Shown here: piece by piece, positions 1-8,613 of the stretch
Position numbering within the stretch: position 1 is the stretch's first letter
Layout: every line of letters begins with the position of its first letter
DNA from: Vibrio barjaei
Lineage (GTDB): Bacteria > Pseudomonadota > Gammaproteobacteria > Enterobacterales > Vibrionaceae
Assembly (NCBI RefSeq): GCF_001639065.2
Contig: NZ_LQXO02000023.1
Coordinates: forward strand, 110,427-174,426
Reading direction: 5' to 3'
Length of the DNA: 64,000 nt
Notes under the pieces: generated by a model
What the model was told of the DNA's origin: nothing
The model's database searches: none
Seen by the model: the letters and a program-made list of their open reading frames with translations, nothing else
Made by a program: the position numbers and the translations under genes

Positions 1-633
1 CAGGTTTACTTTGAAGCCATCAACAAACAAGACCTTGCAAATCGAGGGGAATACGCTGCCGTGCTGCAGGAACAATACACTTTTGTGTTCGACAGTGCTG
101 GAAAGTTTACCTTACCTTCTATCGATGTATACCAATGGAACCCAAAAACACAGCAATTAGCGCGGCATGAACTACCCGGTAAGAGCGTTTTTATCAAGCA
201 TACGTTTAGAAGTTACTTGAGTACTTATTGGATCGAGTTGTTCGTCCTAGTTATCACAATCTGCGTACTAGGGTTTGCCGGGAATGTGAGTTTTCGGCGT
301 TATAAAATGGCTAAAGAAAGGGGGCGGTTACCATTGCTGTGGTCTTTCCTTCTAGCTCTTCGAACCAAGGATAATGTCCGGCTAGAGAATGTCGTTTACC
401 TTAAGATTATGACACTAGGGTGTAGTGAGCTGACGCAAATATCGTCAGATGTTAATTTCGTAAGAATAATCAATAAGATAAATCAGAGCCGCTACATCAT
501 GAACGTAAGCCAACAAGCCCCATTGTCCAAGTTTGATTGGTTGACCATTTGGTACAGAATTGAGCGCGCGCCTAAGGCAAAGCTTCCTCTTATTGGACGT
601 TCATCTAGCAAACGTATCTACCAACCGGATTAA
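1..633 (+). CDS. BatD-like membrane protein, C-terminal part (5' truncated by window)
   Basis: The reading frame is open from the first base, so the start lies outside the window. The visible 210 residues contain a beta-sandwich-like tail ending in a G-x-F-x-L-P pattern (around GKFTLPSIDVYQWNP), then one membrane segment (IELFVLVITICVLGFAG) and a basic cytoplasmic tail of about 120 residues. This arrangement is typical of BatD-type proteins, which accompany MoxR ATPases and VWA proteins in Bat operons. The partner genes would lie to the left and cannot be seen. The family call rests on architecture and the short pre-membrane motif, so it is moderate. Confidence 0.55.
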   Translation, partial: QVYFEAINKQDLANRGEYAAVLQEQYTFVFDSAGKFTLPSIDVYQWNPKTQQLARHELPGKSVFIKHTFRSYLSTYWIELFVLVITICVLGFAGNVSFRRYKMAKERGRLPLLWSFLLALRTKDNVRLENVVYLKIMTLGCSELTQISSDVNFVRIINKINQSRYIMNVSQQAPLSKFDWLTIWYRIERAPKAKLPLIGRSSSKRIYQPD

Positions 634-730
634 TATGACTTTCACGGAACTGTAAAAACCTCATAAGCAGGAACAGTTCCAATAGTGTCGACTCTAAACA
701 CGAATATCTGTCGACATTAAGGAAAATGAA

Positions 731-1654
731 ATGAAAAACCGTTGGATAGGAGCTCTATTACTCGCAGGCTTAGTCTCTAAAAACCTACATGCCTCTATGC
801 CTAAAGCCATTAACCTCGGTATCTTAGGAGGGGAAAACGCCGAAGCACAAATCGGCAATAACCAATGTGTTGTAGAGTTTATGCAGGAGGAGTTGGGCGT
901 CAAAACCAACATACGAAACTCGAGTGACTATAACTCAGTGATTCAAGGCTTACTGGGGAAGAAAATCGACTTAGTGATTAACATGTCGCCGAAGGCATTT
1001 GCTGAGGTATATCTCAATGATCCTGAAGCCATCGATATCATTGGTTTGATTGCAGACAACACAGATAACTCAAGAGGCTATCACTCGGTGGTCATCGTTA
1101 AGGCTGATAGCCCTTATCAAAATATTGATGATTTACGCGGCCACTCGTTTGCTTTTGCAGATCCTAACTCAACATCAGGATACCTGATTCCCAACAACCA
1201 ATTAGAACGTCAAGTTGGTGGAACTATGGATAACCGCTTTAATGGCTTTTTTGAGTCACTGAGTTTTTCTGGAGGTCACGAACAGAACATTGTCGGAGTT
1301 ATCAACGGTCAATTTGATGCAGCGGTCTCCGCTTCGAGCATGGTCGGTGACAGAGCGAGTGGTTATTCAGCTGGTGCGCTTCATCGATACGCCAAGCACG
1401 ATCCTGAAGTGATGGACAAGATTCGTATTATTTGGCAATCACCACTGATTGCCAATGGCTCTACTATCGTGAGTAATGATTTAGACCCAAAATTTAAAGC
1501 CAAGCTTGTTGATGCAGTAAAAAAACTAGATAAAGAAGACAATGCATGCTTCTCGAAAGCAGCTGGTGGCTTAAGACATCTTGCCGACACCAGCATTGAA
1601 GAGTACCAGTCCGTTATTGATCTTGTTTACGCGACCAAATTTGTGCAGCGATAA
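731..1654 (+). CDS. PhnD-like phosphate/phosphonate-type substrate-binding protein
   Basis: A 307-residue protein with an N-terminal signal peptide (about residues 1-21, ending LHA) and a type 2 periplasmic-binding fold. Family signatures include the NLGILGGENAE start of the mature protein, the RGYHSVVIVKADSPYQNIDDLRGHSFAFADPNSTSGYLIP-type central region (positions about 1075-1190) and a late S-x-M-V ligand segment. The ribosome site AAGGAAAATGAA precedes the ATG. No ABC permease or ATPase and no C-P lyase gene is adjacent, so it is an orphan binding protein. The ligand cannot be told from sequence. A bidirectional terminator follows. Confidence 0.8.
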   Translation: MKNRWIGALLLAGLVSKNLHASMPKAINLGILGGENAEAQIGNNQCVVEFMQEELGVKTNIRNSSDYNSVIQGLLGKKIDLVINMSPKAFAEVYLNDPEAIDIIGLIADNTDNSRGYHSVVIVKADSPYQNIDDLRGHSFAFADPNSTSGYLIPNNQLERQVGGTMDNRFNGFFESLSFSGGHEQNIVGVINGQFDAAVSASSMVGDRASGYSAGALHRYAKHDPEVMDKIRIIWQSPLIANGSTIVSNDLDPKFKAKLVDAVKKLDKEDNACFSKAAGGLRHLADTSIEEYQSVIDLVYATKFVQR

Positions 1655-1699
1655 AACCTGCTAATAAGCAGACCTGTTGAACGCTTAACACAGCGATAT

Positions 1700-1728
1700 C
1701 TAGGCTCATTCGATGAGCCTAGTTCTTT
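1700..1728. terminator. Bidirectional terminator between the PhnD-like and C45 genes
   Basis: Perfect 10-bp stem (1700-1709 with 1713-1722, CTAGGCTCAT) and a 3-base TCG loop, followed by a short T-rich run. It lies between convergent genes and probably serves both. Confidence 0.75.
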
Positions 1729-1735
1729 CAGTTAG

Positions 1736-2929
1736 CTACTTTTCTAGACACACTTTCTGAAAGTCATTCCATTCACCCACCCCCGGAGCCACTTCTAAGC
1801 AGCCTTCTTTAGTGTCCATAACTGCGGTTAGCGTAGAGATAAAATCCGACCCATATGCTGCATGTTGAGCGATAGGTTTGGTATTAAGCACGTACTTTGC
1901 TGCGTCTACATTTCCCTCAGGGCTATTATCGATAAACTGTTGAGCAAACTCTGCGCGCCATTCAGTGTAGGCAGTAGCGATGGTGCGTTTTCTGCTTTTG
2001 TCACCTAACCCTACTGATTCAGCAAAAGACTGCATCACGCCCGGACGTTCGGAATGGTTCGCATGACCGATACCTGCTGGACGTTTTATGACGTAATTAT
2101 CGCCTTCTAGCATTTCTATACCAATGGTATCGCCATTTGCATCTGCAAAATTAAAATGAGATGCAACAACCGTTCGGTGTTTCTCTAGAATTTTCTCTGC
2201 TTCTTCCACGCTTTTGGCATGCCGAGCTAAGTAGTTTTGAAGAGCGCCAAGTTCGATTGCACTATTAGATTGAAGACCTACACCTTTTGAGTCAGTACCC
2301 TGAAAGTTAATCACCACACCAATGTCTTTGCCAAGCGTTTGGCCAGAGCCATAGAAACCGGACGCCATGACTTGAACATAATCGTCAGCTTGAAGAACCC
2401 AATAGTTGCCGCCAGATAAAGAAGGGGTATCGTTGACTTGCCCAACCACCCCAGTACCTGCAAAACTTATGGTTGTACAGCCACTTAATGATGATTGGGC
2501 TGCAGACGCTAACGCGGCGTCAAGTTGAGACAATGTGAACATCCTTTCTACAGAAATACCTCCTACTTCCGCCAATGCTTCTACTACTTCAAAGTACTCG
2601 GGATTGAGTTTTCTCGAGTTCTCCAATACTTTCATGGAGTCTTTTTCGAATTCGACAACATCAATTCCCGCCAGTTTGTAAACATACTCTGCCTCTTTAA
2701 TGCCTCGTCTCACCTCATCACCAATTTGGCTTTCAAAAACCGTGACATAGTTTTTGGAGTCAAGACCTCGAATATCCACAATCGGCAAGCTTTTCTGTTG
2801 TACAAATGTCTCTGGAGCGTAATAGGGCTGGTTAACATTCAAACCTTGCGCAGGCTCGAGAGATATTGCGTTTGCACCACTAGACAGCGTTAGTGCAGCG
2901 ATGATTAAAGCTTGATGAGTAGTTTGCAT
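1736..2929 (-). CDS. Exported C45-family autoproteolytic acyltransferase/hydrolase (Ntn fold)
   Basis: A 397-residue protein with a clear signal peptide (residues 1-21, cleavage after GANA/GANAI). It resembles peptidase family C45 and linear-amide C-N hydrolases (acyl-CoA:6-aminopenicillanic acid acyltransferase-like). The SGCTTISF segment puts a candidate N-terminal nucleophile at Cys151, exposed after autocleavage of a roughly 150-residue propeptide. Later motifs (SNSAIELGALQNYLA; HFNFADANGDTIGIE; GHANHSERPG) fit the family. It is probably periplasmic or secreted and acts on an amide or N-acyl substrate; the substrate is unknown. It is monocistronic, converging on the PhnD-like gene. Confidence 0.75.
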   Translation of the reverse strand: MQTTHQALIIAALTLSSGANAISLEPAQGLNVNQPYYAPETFVQQKSLPIVDIRGLDSKNYVTVFESQIGDEVRRGIKEAEYVYKLAGIDVVEFEKDSMKVLENSRKLNPEYFEVVEALAEVGGISVERMFTLSQLDAALASAAQSSLSGCTTISFAGTGVVGQVNDTPSLSGGNYWVLQADDYVQVMASGFYGSGQTLGKDIGVVINFQGTDSKGVGLQSNSAIELGALQNYLARHAKSVEEAEKILEKHRTVVASHFNFADANGDTIGIEMLEGDNYVIKRPAGIGHANHSERPGVMQSFAESVGLGDKSRKRTIATAYTEWRAEFAQQFIDNSPEGNVDAAKYVLNTKPIAQHAAYGSDFISTLTAVMDTKEGCLEVAPGVGEWNDFQKVCLEK

Positions 2930-3038
2930 AAAGGTGCCCTCAGTTAAAATATAAGGTTTGATAACTAGTGTTGTGTGTAACCTGGTATAAACTTATCATT
3001 TGATATATCCGTTATTCGGATAGGATGGGTATGTAAAT

Positions 3039-3051
3039 TCCACATAATGGA
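3039..3051. promoter_or_regulatory. Probable XRE operator overlapping a -10 element
   Basis: TCCACATAATGGA is a dyad (TCCA-N5-TGGA) containing a CATAAT -10-like hexamer just upstream of the XRE gene. A nearly identical copy sits at 3541-3553. Repression of both genes by the XRE protein is inferred from this pairing. Confidence 0.4.
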
Positions 3052-3060
3052 CAAATCGAA

Positions 3061-3471
3061 ATGGCAGAGATTGAAACAGAAGGTTTTGAGTTTTTTGGGG
3101 TCGAGGAACAGGTGTTCCGAAAAATGGTTGTAGAGAGAATAGAAGCATTGATGGTTCAGACCCAGCTTTCCAAGAACTCACTGGCAAAAAAAGCCGGAAT
3201 TGGTCGCTCTGCGCTTTATGAGAAAATGGATAGAGAAGGAAAGAGCCATTTTACTATTCTAGATTTTTTCCGTATTGCGAAAGCACTCGATGTTAGTCTT
3301 CTTCAGCTATTCCCCATGACCAGCTTAGAGCGACTTCATGGCGGGCAATTACCGTTATCTGCCAGCACGTTGAAGTTTCTGGATCTTATGCTGGCAGCTC
3401 CGAAAGAAGATGTTGAGTACTTATCAGAATTCTACCGTACATTGAAAAAACGAGACGCGCAGAAAGCATAG
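3061..3471 (+). CDS. XRE-family helix-turn-helix regulator
   Basis: A 136-residue protein with one helix-turn-helix domain at about residues 22-80 (VERIEALMVQTQLSKNSLAKKAG... ALYEKM... FFRIAKALDVSLLQLF), followed by a helical tail. The start is uncertain. The ATG at 3061 has no ribosome site and lies only about a dozen bases after a putative -10, so it would be nearly leaderless. An ATG at 3124, just before the HTH, is preceded by AGGTG and is a good alternative. The same dyad, TCCA(C/T)ATAATGGA, lies upstream of this gene and of the next one, which suggests autoregulation and control of the downstream pair. Confidence 0.7.
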   Translation: MAEIETEGFEFFGVEEQVFRKMVVERIEALMVQTQLSKNSLAKKAGIGRSALYEKMDREGKSHFTILDFFRIAKALDVSLLQLFPMTSLERLHGGQLPLSASTLKFLDLMLAAPKEDVEYLSEFYRTLKKRDAQKA

Positions 3472-3540
3472 CAATTACTTGTTCATCAGGTCGTAAGTAG
3501 AAACGTCTTTCCATATTCCAGACAAAGTGGGGCTATGCTT

Positions 3541-3553
3541 TCCATATAATGGA
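3541..3553. promoter_or_regulatory. Second XRE-type dyad with embedded TATAAT
   Basis: TCCATATAATGGA has 5-bp arms (TCCAT/ATGGA) around ATA and contains a consensus TATAAT. It lies about 70 bases before the exported small protein gene. It differs from the copy at 3039-3051 at one position. Confidence 0.45.
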
Positions 3554-3624
3554 CATTGTCTTTGATACGATTTTTGTCGTTGGCACAGTTGGTGTGCCTG
3601 CCGAAATGTTATCGGAGATCTTGT

Positions 3625-3990
3625 ATGAAAACCTTATTTAGAACTGTCCCACTGTTTTTATTCTTGCTGTTACCGTTAACCGCAAGTCACGCTGCTTCAT
3701 CTCCCGAGCCTACTGCTCGTGAGTCCCAAACCGAACAATACGCTATGGTGATCGCATCCGGAAAACTCTTAAGTCTGACGAAATGGAAAGTTGAAGTCGA
3801 CTTTGGGCAAGAACTGGAGATTAGCGTTAGGAACAAAGACCTATTACGCGACGAAAATGGCAAAACCATTGCGTTTAACTCGCCAATGGATGCTCTAAAT
3901 TACATGAATAGTCAGGGGTGGGTGCTTGTTTCTACAGCCACGACGGAGAGCAAGTTTACCGCTGTAATGAAGCGTGCAGCGCATCAGTAA
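3625..3990 (+). CDS. Small exported protein of unknown function
   Basis: 121 residues from the ATG at 3625, which has a GGAGATC ribosome site; the longer in-frame start at 3556 would put 23 unlikely residues in front of a perfect signal peptide. The signal sequence (MKTLFRTVPLFLFLLLPLTASHA) is followed by a mature domain of about 95 residues with alternating hydrophobics (WKVEVDFGQELEISVRN), and it ends with a WVLVSTATTESKFTAVMKR strand pair. No cysteines or lipobox. I do not recognise the family. It is followed after 17 bases by another unknown gene and lies downstream of an XRE-type dyad. Confidence 0.65.
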   Translation: MKTLFRTVPLFLFLLLPLTASHAASSPEPTARESQTEQYAMVIASGKLLSLTKWKVEVDFGQELEISVRNKDLLRDENGKTIAFNSPMDALNYMNSQGWVLVSTATTESKFTAVMKRAAHQ

Positions 3991-4007
3991 GTAGGTAGGT
4001 TGTGCGT

Positions 4008-4574
4008 ATGATGAGCAAAGTAATAAACGTTTCGATGACTGACGTAGATAAGCAGGCTGAGCTGTGGCGGAATAGAACTGTAGCACCTCGACCCAAGGTT
4101 CCTGCTTTGTGTGTGAATTCCGCGTTAACGTATGTTCGAAACCTATTTCTTCAAGAGTCGACTCTGCAAGAGCCGAGCCACGGCTGCGGTTGGTTAGATG
4201 ATCTTCTAAGCGAATGTTCTCGATATAGCGCTCTGCAATACAGTGAAATCTTAGTCGTCAGCAGTTTGGTAATAAAGCACCGTTTGGAATTTGAAGGCAA
4301 TGGATTATCAATTAAACCAGCATTATACGGTGAGGCGCTTGATGTTGAACCTATGTGGGGAGAGGGGGGAGATAAGCGCCAAACGCTCATTCATATCTTG
4401 TATTTGCTTAGTAATATGGTGAAACGAACAGGCACGCCAAGTAGTTCGCTTATTACTAGTGCTTTCGTTAGTGCTATAGAGTGCTTCGATGCGATTGGAT
4501 TAGAGTGCAGGTCATGTTACTTAATCAAGACATCTAGTGGGATGCTGCAAATAAAAACGGCCACCTTGTCTTAG
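4008..4574 (+). CDS. Hypothetical cytoplasmic protein, unrecognised
   Basis: About 188 residues, no signal peptide or membrane segment. The start is chosen at ATG 4008, 7 bases after AGGTAGGT; GTG 4002 and ATG 4011 are alternatives. The protein is probably mostly helical (SALTYVRNLFLQEST; SEILVVSSLVIKHRLEFEGNG; LIHILYLLSNMVKRTG), with Cys residues near the C-terminus (IGLECRSCYLI). It probably shares a transcript with the exported protein upstream. I recognise no domain, and its stop codon lies inside a terminator hairpin. Confidence 0.55.
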   Translation: MMSKVINVSMTDVDKQAELWRNRTVAPRPKVPALCVNSALTYVRNLFLQESTLQEPSHGCGWLDDLLSECSRYSALQYSEILVVSSLVIKHRLEFEGNGLSIKPALYGEALDVEPMWGEGGDKRQTLIHILYLLSNMVKRTGTPSSSLITSAFVSAIECFDAIGLECRSCYLIKTSSGMLQIKTATLS

Positions 4575-4595
4575 ACAAGTTGACCGTTTAATTTT
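4555..4595. terminator. Terminator hairpin at the end of the unknown operon, shared with yihW
   Basis: Stem 4555-4570 with 4574-4589 (two internal mismatches, TTA loop). It is A-rich before the stem and has a T-rich tail (TTTAATTTT) after it. It lies between convergent genes, so it can act in both directions. Confidence 0.65.
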
Positions 4596-4613
4596 CAGCT
4601 GCGCAAACGTAGA

Positions 4614-5372
4614 TTAATCGCAAATCTCAATTGTTGTATCGCCTTTATTCACAATAGCCTCTAATTCTTTAGTCAGAGGCGCATCAGTGAATAAGCAACT
4701 TGCATCACTAATTGGACCTAATTCAATGGACCCCTTTGGGATAAACTTAGTTGAATCCAAAGCGACCAACACATGTCGAGCCGATTTCATTACTGTTTGA
4801 GTAATCAGAGTTTCGCTTAAGTCATATTCCAATAAGGTACCATCAACATCGATAGATGCTGCACTGGTAATAAGGAAATCAAAACGGAAGTTGGAAATAA
4901 AGTCCAATGCTTCAGTCCCGACAATACCACCGTTAAATGCCTTGACCTTGCCACTTGGTATCAGAACATCAAATGTCTTGTTACCGTGTAACACATTCGC
5001 AACACGTAAGCTGTTAGTAATAATCTGCAAGTTACTCTTGTTAAGCAGATGACTCGCAATAACTTCAGCGGTCGTACCAATAGTGATGAATACCGTTGAA
5101 TTATCAGGAATCATCTCCGCAATACGTTTAGCAATAGCGTTTTTCTGTTCGGTCTCTGACACCTTACGGACTTCGTAATCTAGGTTCGTTTTGGTAGCAG
5201 GAGAACTTGCTCCACCATGGTGACGTATTACAAGGCGCTCTTCACTGAGTTTCTTAATATCACGACGAATCGTTTGAGTCGAAACGTCGAGCATTTCTGC
5301 GAGTTCTTCGACGGTGTAGTAACCTTTGTCGTTAACGAACTGTAATAATTTATCTTGTCTTGGATTAGTCAC
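4614..5372 (-). CDS. yihW: DeoR-family repressor of the sulfoquinovose regulon (YihW/CsqR-like)
   Basis: A 252-residue DeoR-family regulator. The N-terminal winged helix (residues 1-60, YYTVEELAEMLDVSTQTIRRDIKKL) is followed by a sugar-phosphate sensing DeoRC domain (IGTTAEVIASHLL; ITNSLRVANVL; FDFLITSAASIDVDGTLLEYD). It starts at GTG 5372 with AAGAAGGG upstream. It is the last gene of a yihV-yihW operon (27-base gap). In E. coli the equivalent protein represses the yih genes and responds to sulfoquinovose or its derivatives. Repeated GACATAA-type elements at several promoters here are the likely operators. Confidence 0.85.
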   Translation of the reverse strand: MTNPRQDKLLQFVNDKGYYTVEELAEMLDVSTQTIRRDIKKLSEERLVIRHHGGASSPATKTNLDYEVRKVSETEQKNAIAKRIAEMIPDNSTVFITIGTTAEVIASHLLNKSNLQIITNSLRVANVLHGNKTFDVLIPSGKVKAFNGGIVGTEALDFISNFRFDFLITSAASIDVDGTLLEYDLSETLITQTVMKSARHVLVALDSTKFIPKGSIELGPISDASCLFTDAPLTKELEAIVNKGDTTIEICD

Positions 5373-5399
5373 GATAACCCTTCTTTTTTATTATTAGTT

Positions 5400-6281
5400 T
5401 TATATAGTGTCATCCACTTCTTTTCGGGTTGGAATACCTTCGCGGCCTCCAAGTTTCTTACATTTCAGCGCAGCTACGGTATTGGAAAAGATAATGGATT
5501 GACGCGTTTCCATACGCTCTGCAACAGCGACAGCAAGTGCTCCGTGGAAGACATCGCCTGCACCTGTGGTGTCAACAACATCTACTTTCAGACCTACTTG
5601 ATGTGCGAGTTCGCCATTTTCAAGCCAATAACATCCTTTTGAACCGACTGTAACATAAACTCGTCCAGTTGTCTTTTTTTGAGCGATTTTGAGACCTTCA
5701 ACAGGATCGCTTGTTCCAGTGAATTTTTCGAGACCTGGCTCACTAAAAGCGACGTGATCTGCTAATTCTATAAGTTCATCAATGGGTTCGGGAGTTATGT
5801 CTGCATCTAAAACCGAGGGAATACCCAGTTCTCTTGCTTGCTGTAGTGCATATTTTGCGCCATCTATCCAACGAACATCTGTAAGAATTGTGGAATATGT
5901 CGAAAAATCAACATTTTTAAGAGGGGTAGCATCGCGCAGCAGAGACTTGTCTTGATAGTTGACTATCATTCGTTCGCCTTCTTCATCGACGATGACGGCT
6001 GAAAATGCAGAGGATGCACCTTCGATTTTCACCATCTTGTCTACGCCAACACCATAGCTGGCCAATTCGGTCAACATGGTATCAGCAACGCTGTCACAAC
6101 CAACACGACCTATGAAGTCAACGTCATGGCCTAACTTAGCCACTGCGACCGAAGCTGTAGCGGCTGGTCCACCACCAACTTCAAAGTAATCGTGTGCAAC
6201 ATATTTGCCGCCCTGAGTCGGGAGTTGGGAAACCAATTGCACTCGGTCTAATACTGTAATACCAACACAAGCTATCGCCAT
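5400..6281 (-). CDS. yihV: 6-deoxy-6-sulfofructose kinase
   Basis: A 293-residue PfkB-family kinase. It would phosphorylate sulfofructose with ATP to sulfofructose-1-phosphate, the committed step of sulfo-EMP. The EVGGGPAATA sugar-binding region lies at 34-43, and the DTTGAGDVFHGA anion-hole motif at 237-248 puts the catalytic base at Asp243. From memory of E. coli YihV, the sulfonate-recognising residues are Lys27, Asn109 and Arg138. Lys26, Asn108 and Arg137 occupy these places here with a constant shift of one. Long stretches match YihV (PTQGGKYVAHDYFEVGGGP; DITPEPIDEL). It is transcribed divergently from yihU. Confidence 0.95.
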   Translation of the reverse strand: MAIACVGITVLDRVQLVSQLPTQGGKYVAHDYFEVGGGPAATASVAVAKLGHDVDFIGRVGCDSVADTMLTELASYGVGVDKMVKIEGASSAFSAVIVDEEGERMIVNYQDKSLLRDATPLKNVDFSTYSTILTDVRWIDGAKYALQQARELGIPSVLDADITPEPIDELIELADHVAFSEPGLEKFTGTSDPVEGLKIAQKKTTGRVYVTVGSKGCYWLENGELAHQVGLKVDVVDTTGAGDVFHGALAVAVAERMETRQSIIFSNTVAALKCKKLGGREGIPTRKEVDDTI

Positions 6282-6394
6282 TTTATATCTCTTATCGTTT
6301 CAAACATCATTGGAAAAAAAGCGGTGAAACTATCGTTAGCTTTAAGGAAAAATCTCCGTCGAAAACCATCGAGTGCTTTCACAACTCATGGGCT

Positions 6395-6511
6395 CATTAT
6401 AAGGACTAAATAGATTTGCGATGAGAGTATTCTCACAAAAAGATAATAAATGGACATAAAACAACAAAATGTGACAAATGTTGTGGTTATTAAATCTCGA
6501 ATGATTATAGT
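6395..6511. promoter_or_regulatory. Divergent yihV/yihU promoter-operator
   Basis: The minus strand carries a -10 TATAAT (complement of 6396-6401) for yihV. The plus strand carries TATAGT at 6506-6511 for yihU. Between them lies an operator-like stretch at 6453-6476 (GACATAAAACAACAAAATGT then GACA), then TGGTTATTAAAT at 6484-6495. The same elements recur with the same spacing at 51780-51897 upstream of the TauE-family gene and the glycyl radical enzyme. Operator function is inferred from that recurrence. Confidence 0.7.
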
Positions 6512-6547
6512 AAGTAGCAATTCAATAACAGAACTAAGGACTTTTTC

Positions 6548-7441
6548 ATGTCAACAGTAGGATTCATCGGTCTAGGTCAAATGGGCAGCCCAATGGCAGC
6601 AAACCTTATTAAAGGTGGCCACTCTTTACGCGTGTTTGATATCAGCGAAACTGCTGTCGCAAAGATGGTTGAGTTAGGTGCTACAGCCGCTACATCACCA
6701 GCAGACGCTGCATCTGACGCTGAGTTTGTTATTACTATGCTGCCTAATGGCGCACTGGTCAAAAGCACACTCTTTGGTGACAGTGGCGTTACAGAAGGCT
6801 TAGATAAGCAGGCGTTACTTATCGACATGTCGACCATTCACCCGTTTGAAACTGATGCGCTTATTAACGAGATGTCGGAAAAAGGCTTCTCAATGATGGA
6901 AGCACCAGTAGGTCGAACATCTGACCATGCGATCAAAGGTGAGCTGTTGATTCTTGCTGGTGGTACTCCAGAGCAAATCGCCAAAGCGCAACCATTATTT
7001 GATTGCATGGGCTCTGAAACAATTGATGCTGGTGGCCCGGGTAAAGGTATTCGCGTAAAAATCATTAACAATTATATGAGCATTGCTCTTAATGCATTGT
7101 CTGCGGAAGCGGCGACACTGTCTGAAGCTATTGGTCTTGAGTTTGATGCAGCATTGAAAGTCATGAGTGGTACTCCAGCGGGTAAGGGTCACTTTACAAC
7201 AACGTGGCCGGGCAAAGTATTAGCAGGCGACTTAAGCCCTGCATTTATGCTGGATTTAGCGCATAAAGATCTAGGAATTGCTTTGGATCTTGCTAACCAA
7301 GTGAATGTACCAATGCCTTGTGGTGCGGCATCTCGCGAGCTATATAGTGTTGCTCGTGCAGCAGGCCGAGGTCGTCAGGATTGGACTGCGGTATTTGAAC
7401 AGCTACGCGTTACTTCAGGTCTTGAAGCAAAAATTAAATAA
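6548..7441 (+). CDS. yihU: 3-sulfolactaldehyde reductase
   Basis: A 297-residue beta-hydroxyacid dehydrogenase that reduces sulfolactaldehyde to 2,3-dihydroxypropane-1-sulfonate with NADH. The Rossmann motif GLGQMG is at residues 8-13. The VGRTS segment puts Arg123, the sulfonate-contacting residue in E. coli YihU, at the same number. The catalytic Lys171 lies in [19 protein letters not shown], nearly identical to E. coli. It is the first gene of a plus-strand yihU-mutarotase-yihS operon. It shares a promoter sequence with a TauE-family exporter 45 kb away. Related aldehydes could also be substrates. Confidence 0.95.
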   Translation: MSTVGFIGLGQMGSPMAANLIKGGHSLRVFDISETAVAKMVELGATAATSPADAASDAEFVITMLPNGALVKSTLFGDSGVTEGLDKQALLIDMSTIHPFETDALINEMSEKGFSMMEAPVGRTSDHAIKGELLILAGGTPEQIAKAQPLFDCMGSETIDAGGPGKGIRVKIINNYMSIALNALSAEAATLSEAIGLEFDAALKVMSGTPAGKGHFTTTWPGKVLAGDLSPAFMLDLAHKDLGIALDLANQVNVPMPCGAASRELYSVARAAGRGRQDWTAVFEQLRVTSGLEAKIK

Positions 7442-7458
7442 CGGATAGAGGCAATCAC

Positions 7459-8499
7459 GTGAAACTGACTCAAGAAAACTGGGGCCACATTGAGGGTCAA
7501 GAGGTACCGGTTAAGCTCTTTACGTTGGCGAATGAACGCGGCATGACGATACGTGTAACTAATTACGGGTGTATTGTCTCTTCCATTGAAGTCCCAGACC
7601 GTAACGGCCAGATTGCTGATGTGGTTCTAGGTTATGAAAGCCTTGAAAAGTATGTTGCTGGCCACCCGTTTTTTGGAGCAGTCGCGGGGCGCTTTGCAAA
7701 TCGAATCAGAGATGGCCGTTACCAATTAGATGGACAAGTCTTTCAGTTAGAAACGAATGAGCTTTCGACGGGGCAGCATTTGCACGGTGGCTCAAAAGGG
7801 TTCGACAAATACGTTTGGAATTATACGCTAGAAGAGCAAAGTGAAGCGATTTTTGTTCATTTCAGTCGAATCTCTCCGGACGGTGAGTCAGGGTTTGGTG
7901 GCAACTTAGTCGTGACACATTCAATCGGCCTGGATGAACAGAACCAAGTCCATTATAAGTTTACTGCCCATACCGATCAGTCAACGGTCGTCAATTTGGT
8001 CAATCATAGTTATTACAATCTTGGTGGCCATGATTCAGGAACCGTTGATAATCATCAACTAACACTGCACTCAGAGTTCTATACTCCAGTGGATGAAACC
8101 ATGATTCCAACGGGCGAAATTTGTTCGGTAGCGGGCAGTGATCTCGACTTTACCTCTCGCACAGAAGTAGGCCCCAGAGAGTTTGACCACAACTTTATAT
8201 TAAACGGCGATACAGACCGACAAGGTTATCGAATTGCTGCTGAACTGTATGAACCTAACAGTGGTAGAGCAATGACGGTCTTTACTACTCAACCTGCGGT
8301 GCAGTTCTATAACGGTTTCAAGTTGTCGAATAAGCCTTGGTATGGTCGCAACGGTCATAAGTATGAAAATCGTGAAGGACTATGTTTGGAAACGCAGCAT
8401 TATCCGGATAGCCCTAACCAAGCGCATTTTCCATCCGTACGTTTGAATCCTGGTGAACTGTTCGAAGAAAAAACTATTCACCGTTTTGAGGTGAAATAG
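7459..8499 (+). CDS. GalM-like aldose 1-epimerase, probably sulfoquinovose mutarotase
   Basis: A 346-residue galactose-mutarotase-fold protein. Expected catalytic residues are present: His109 (HLHGG), His183 (NLVNHSYYNLGG) and Glu311 (CLETQHYPDSPN). In E. coli the cluster has YihR, a shorter mutarotase of about 308 residues. This protein has the length and motifs of canonical GalM, so a GalM-type enzyme seems to have taken that role. The position between yihU and yihS, 17 bases after yihU, supports action on sulfoquinovose anomers released by YihQ. Substrate preference is inferred from context only. Confidence 0.85.
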   Translation: MKLTQENWGHIEGQEVPVKLFTLANERGMTIRVTNYGCIVSSIEVPDRNGQIADVVLGYESLEKYVAGHPFFGAVAGRFANRIRDGRYQLDGQVFQLETNELSTGQHLHGGSKGFDKYVWNYTLEEQSEAIFVHFSRISPDGESGFGGNLVVTHSIGLDEQNQVHYKFTAHTDQSTVVNLVNHSYYNLGGHDSGTVDNHQLTLHSEFYTPVDETMIPTGEICSVAGSDLDFTSRTEVGPREFDHNFILNGDTDRQGYRIAAELYEPNSGRAMTVFTTQPAVQFYNGFKLSNKPWYGRNGHKYENREGLCLETQHYPDSPNQAHFPSVRLNPGELFEEKTIHRFEVK

Positions 8500-8613
8500 A
8501 CCTAAAAATCAGCGAACCGCTATTGCCGTTCGCTAGATAACAATAATGATACTGAATTCAATGCGATGGACTGATAGGGTCGGTCGCAACAAAAAATAAC
8601 GAGGAAACACCCT

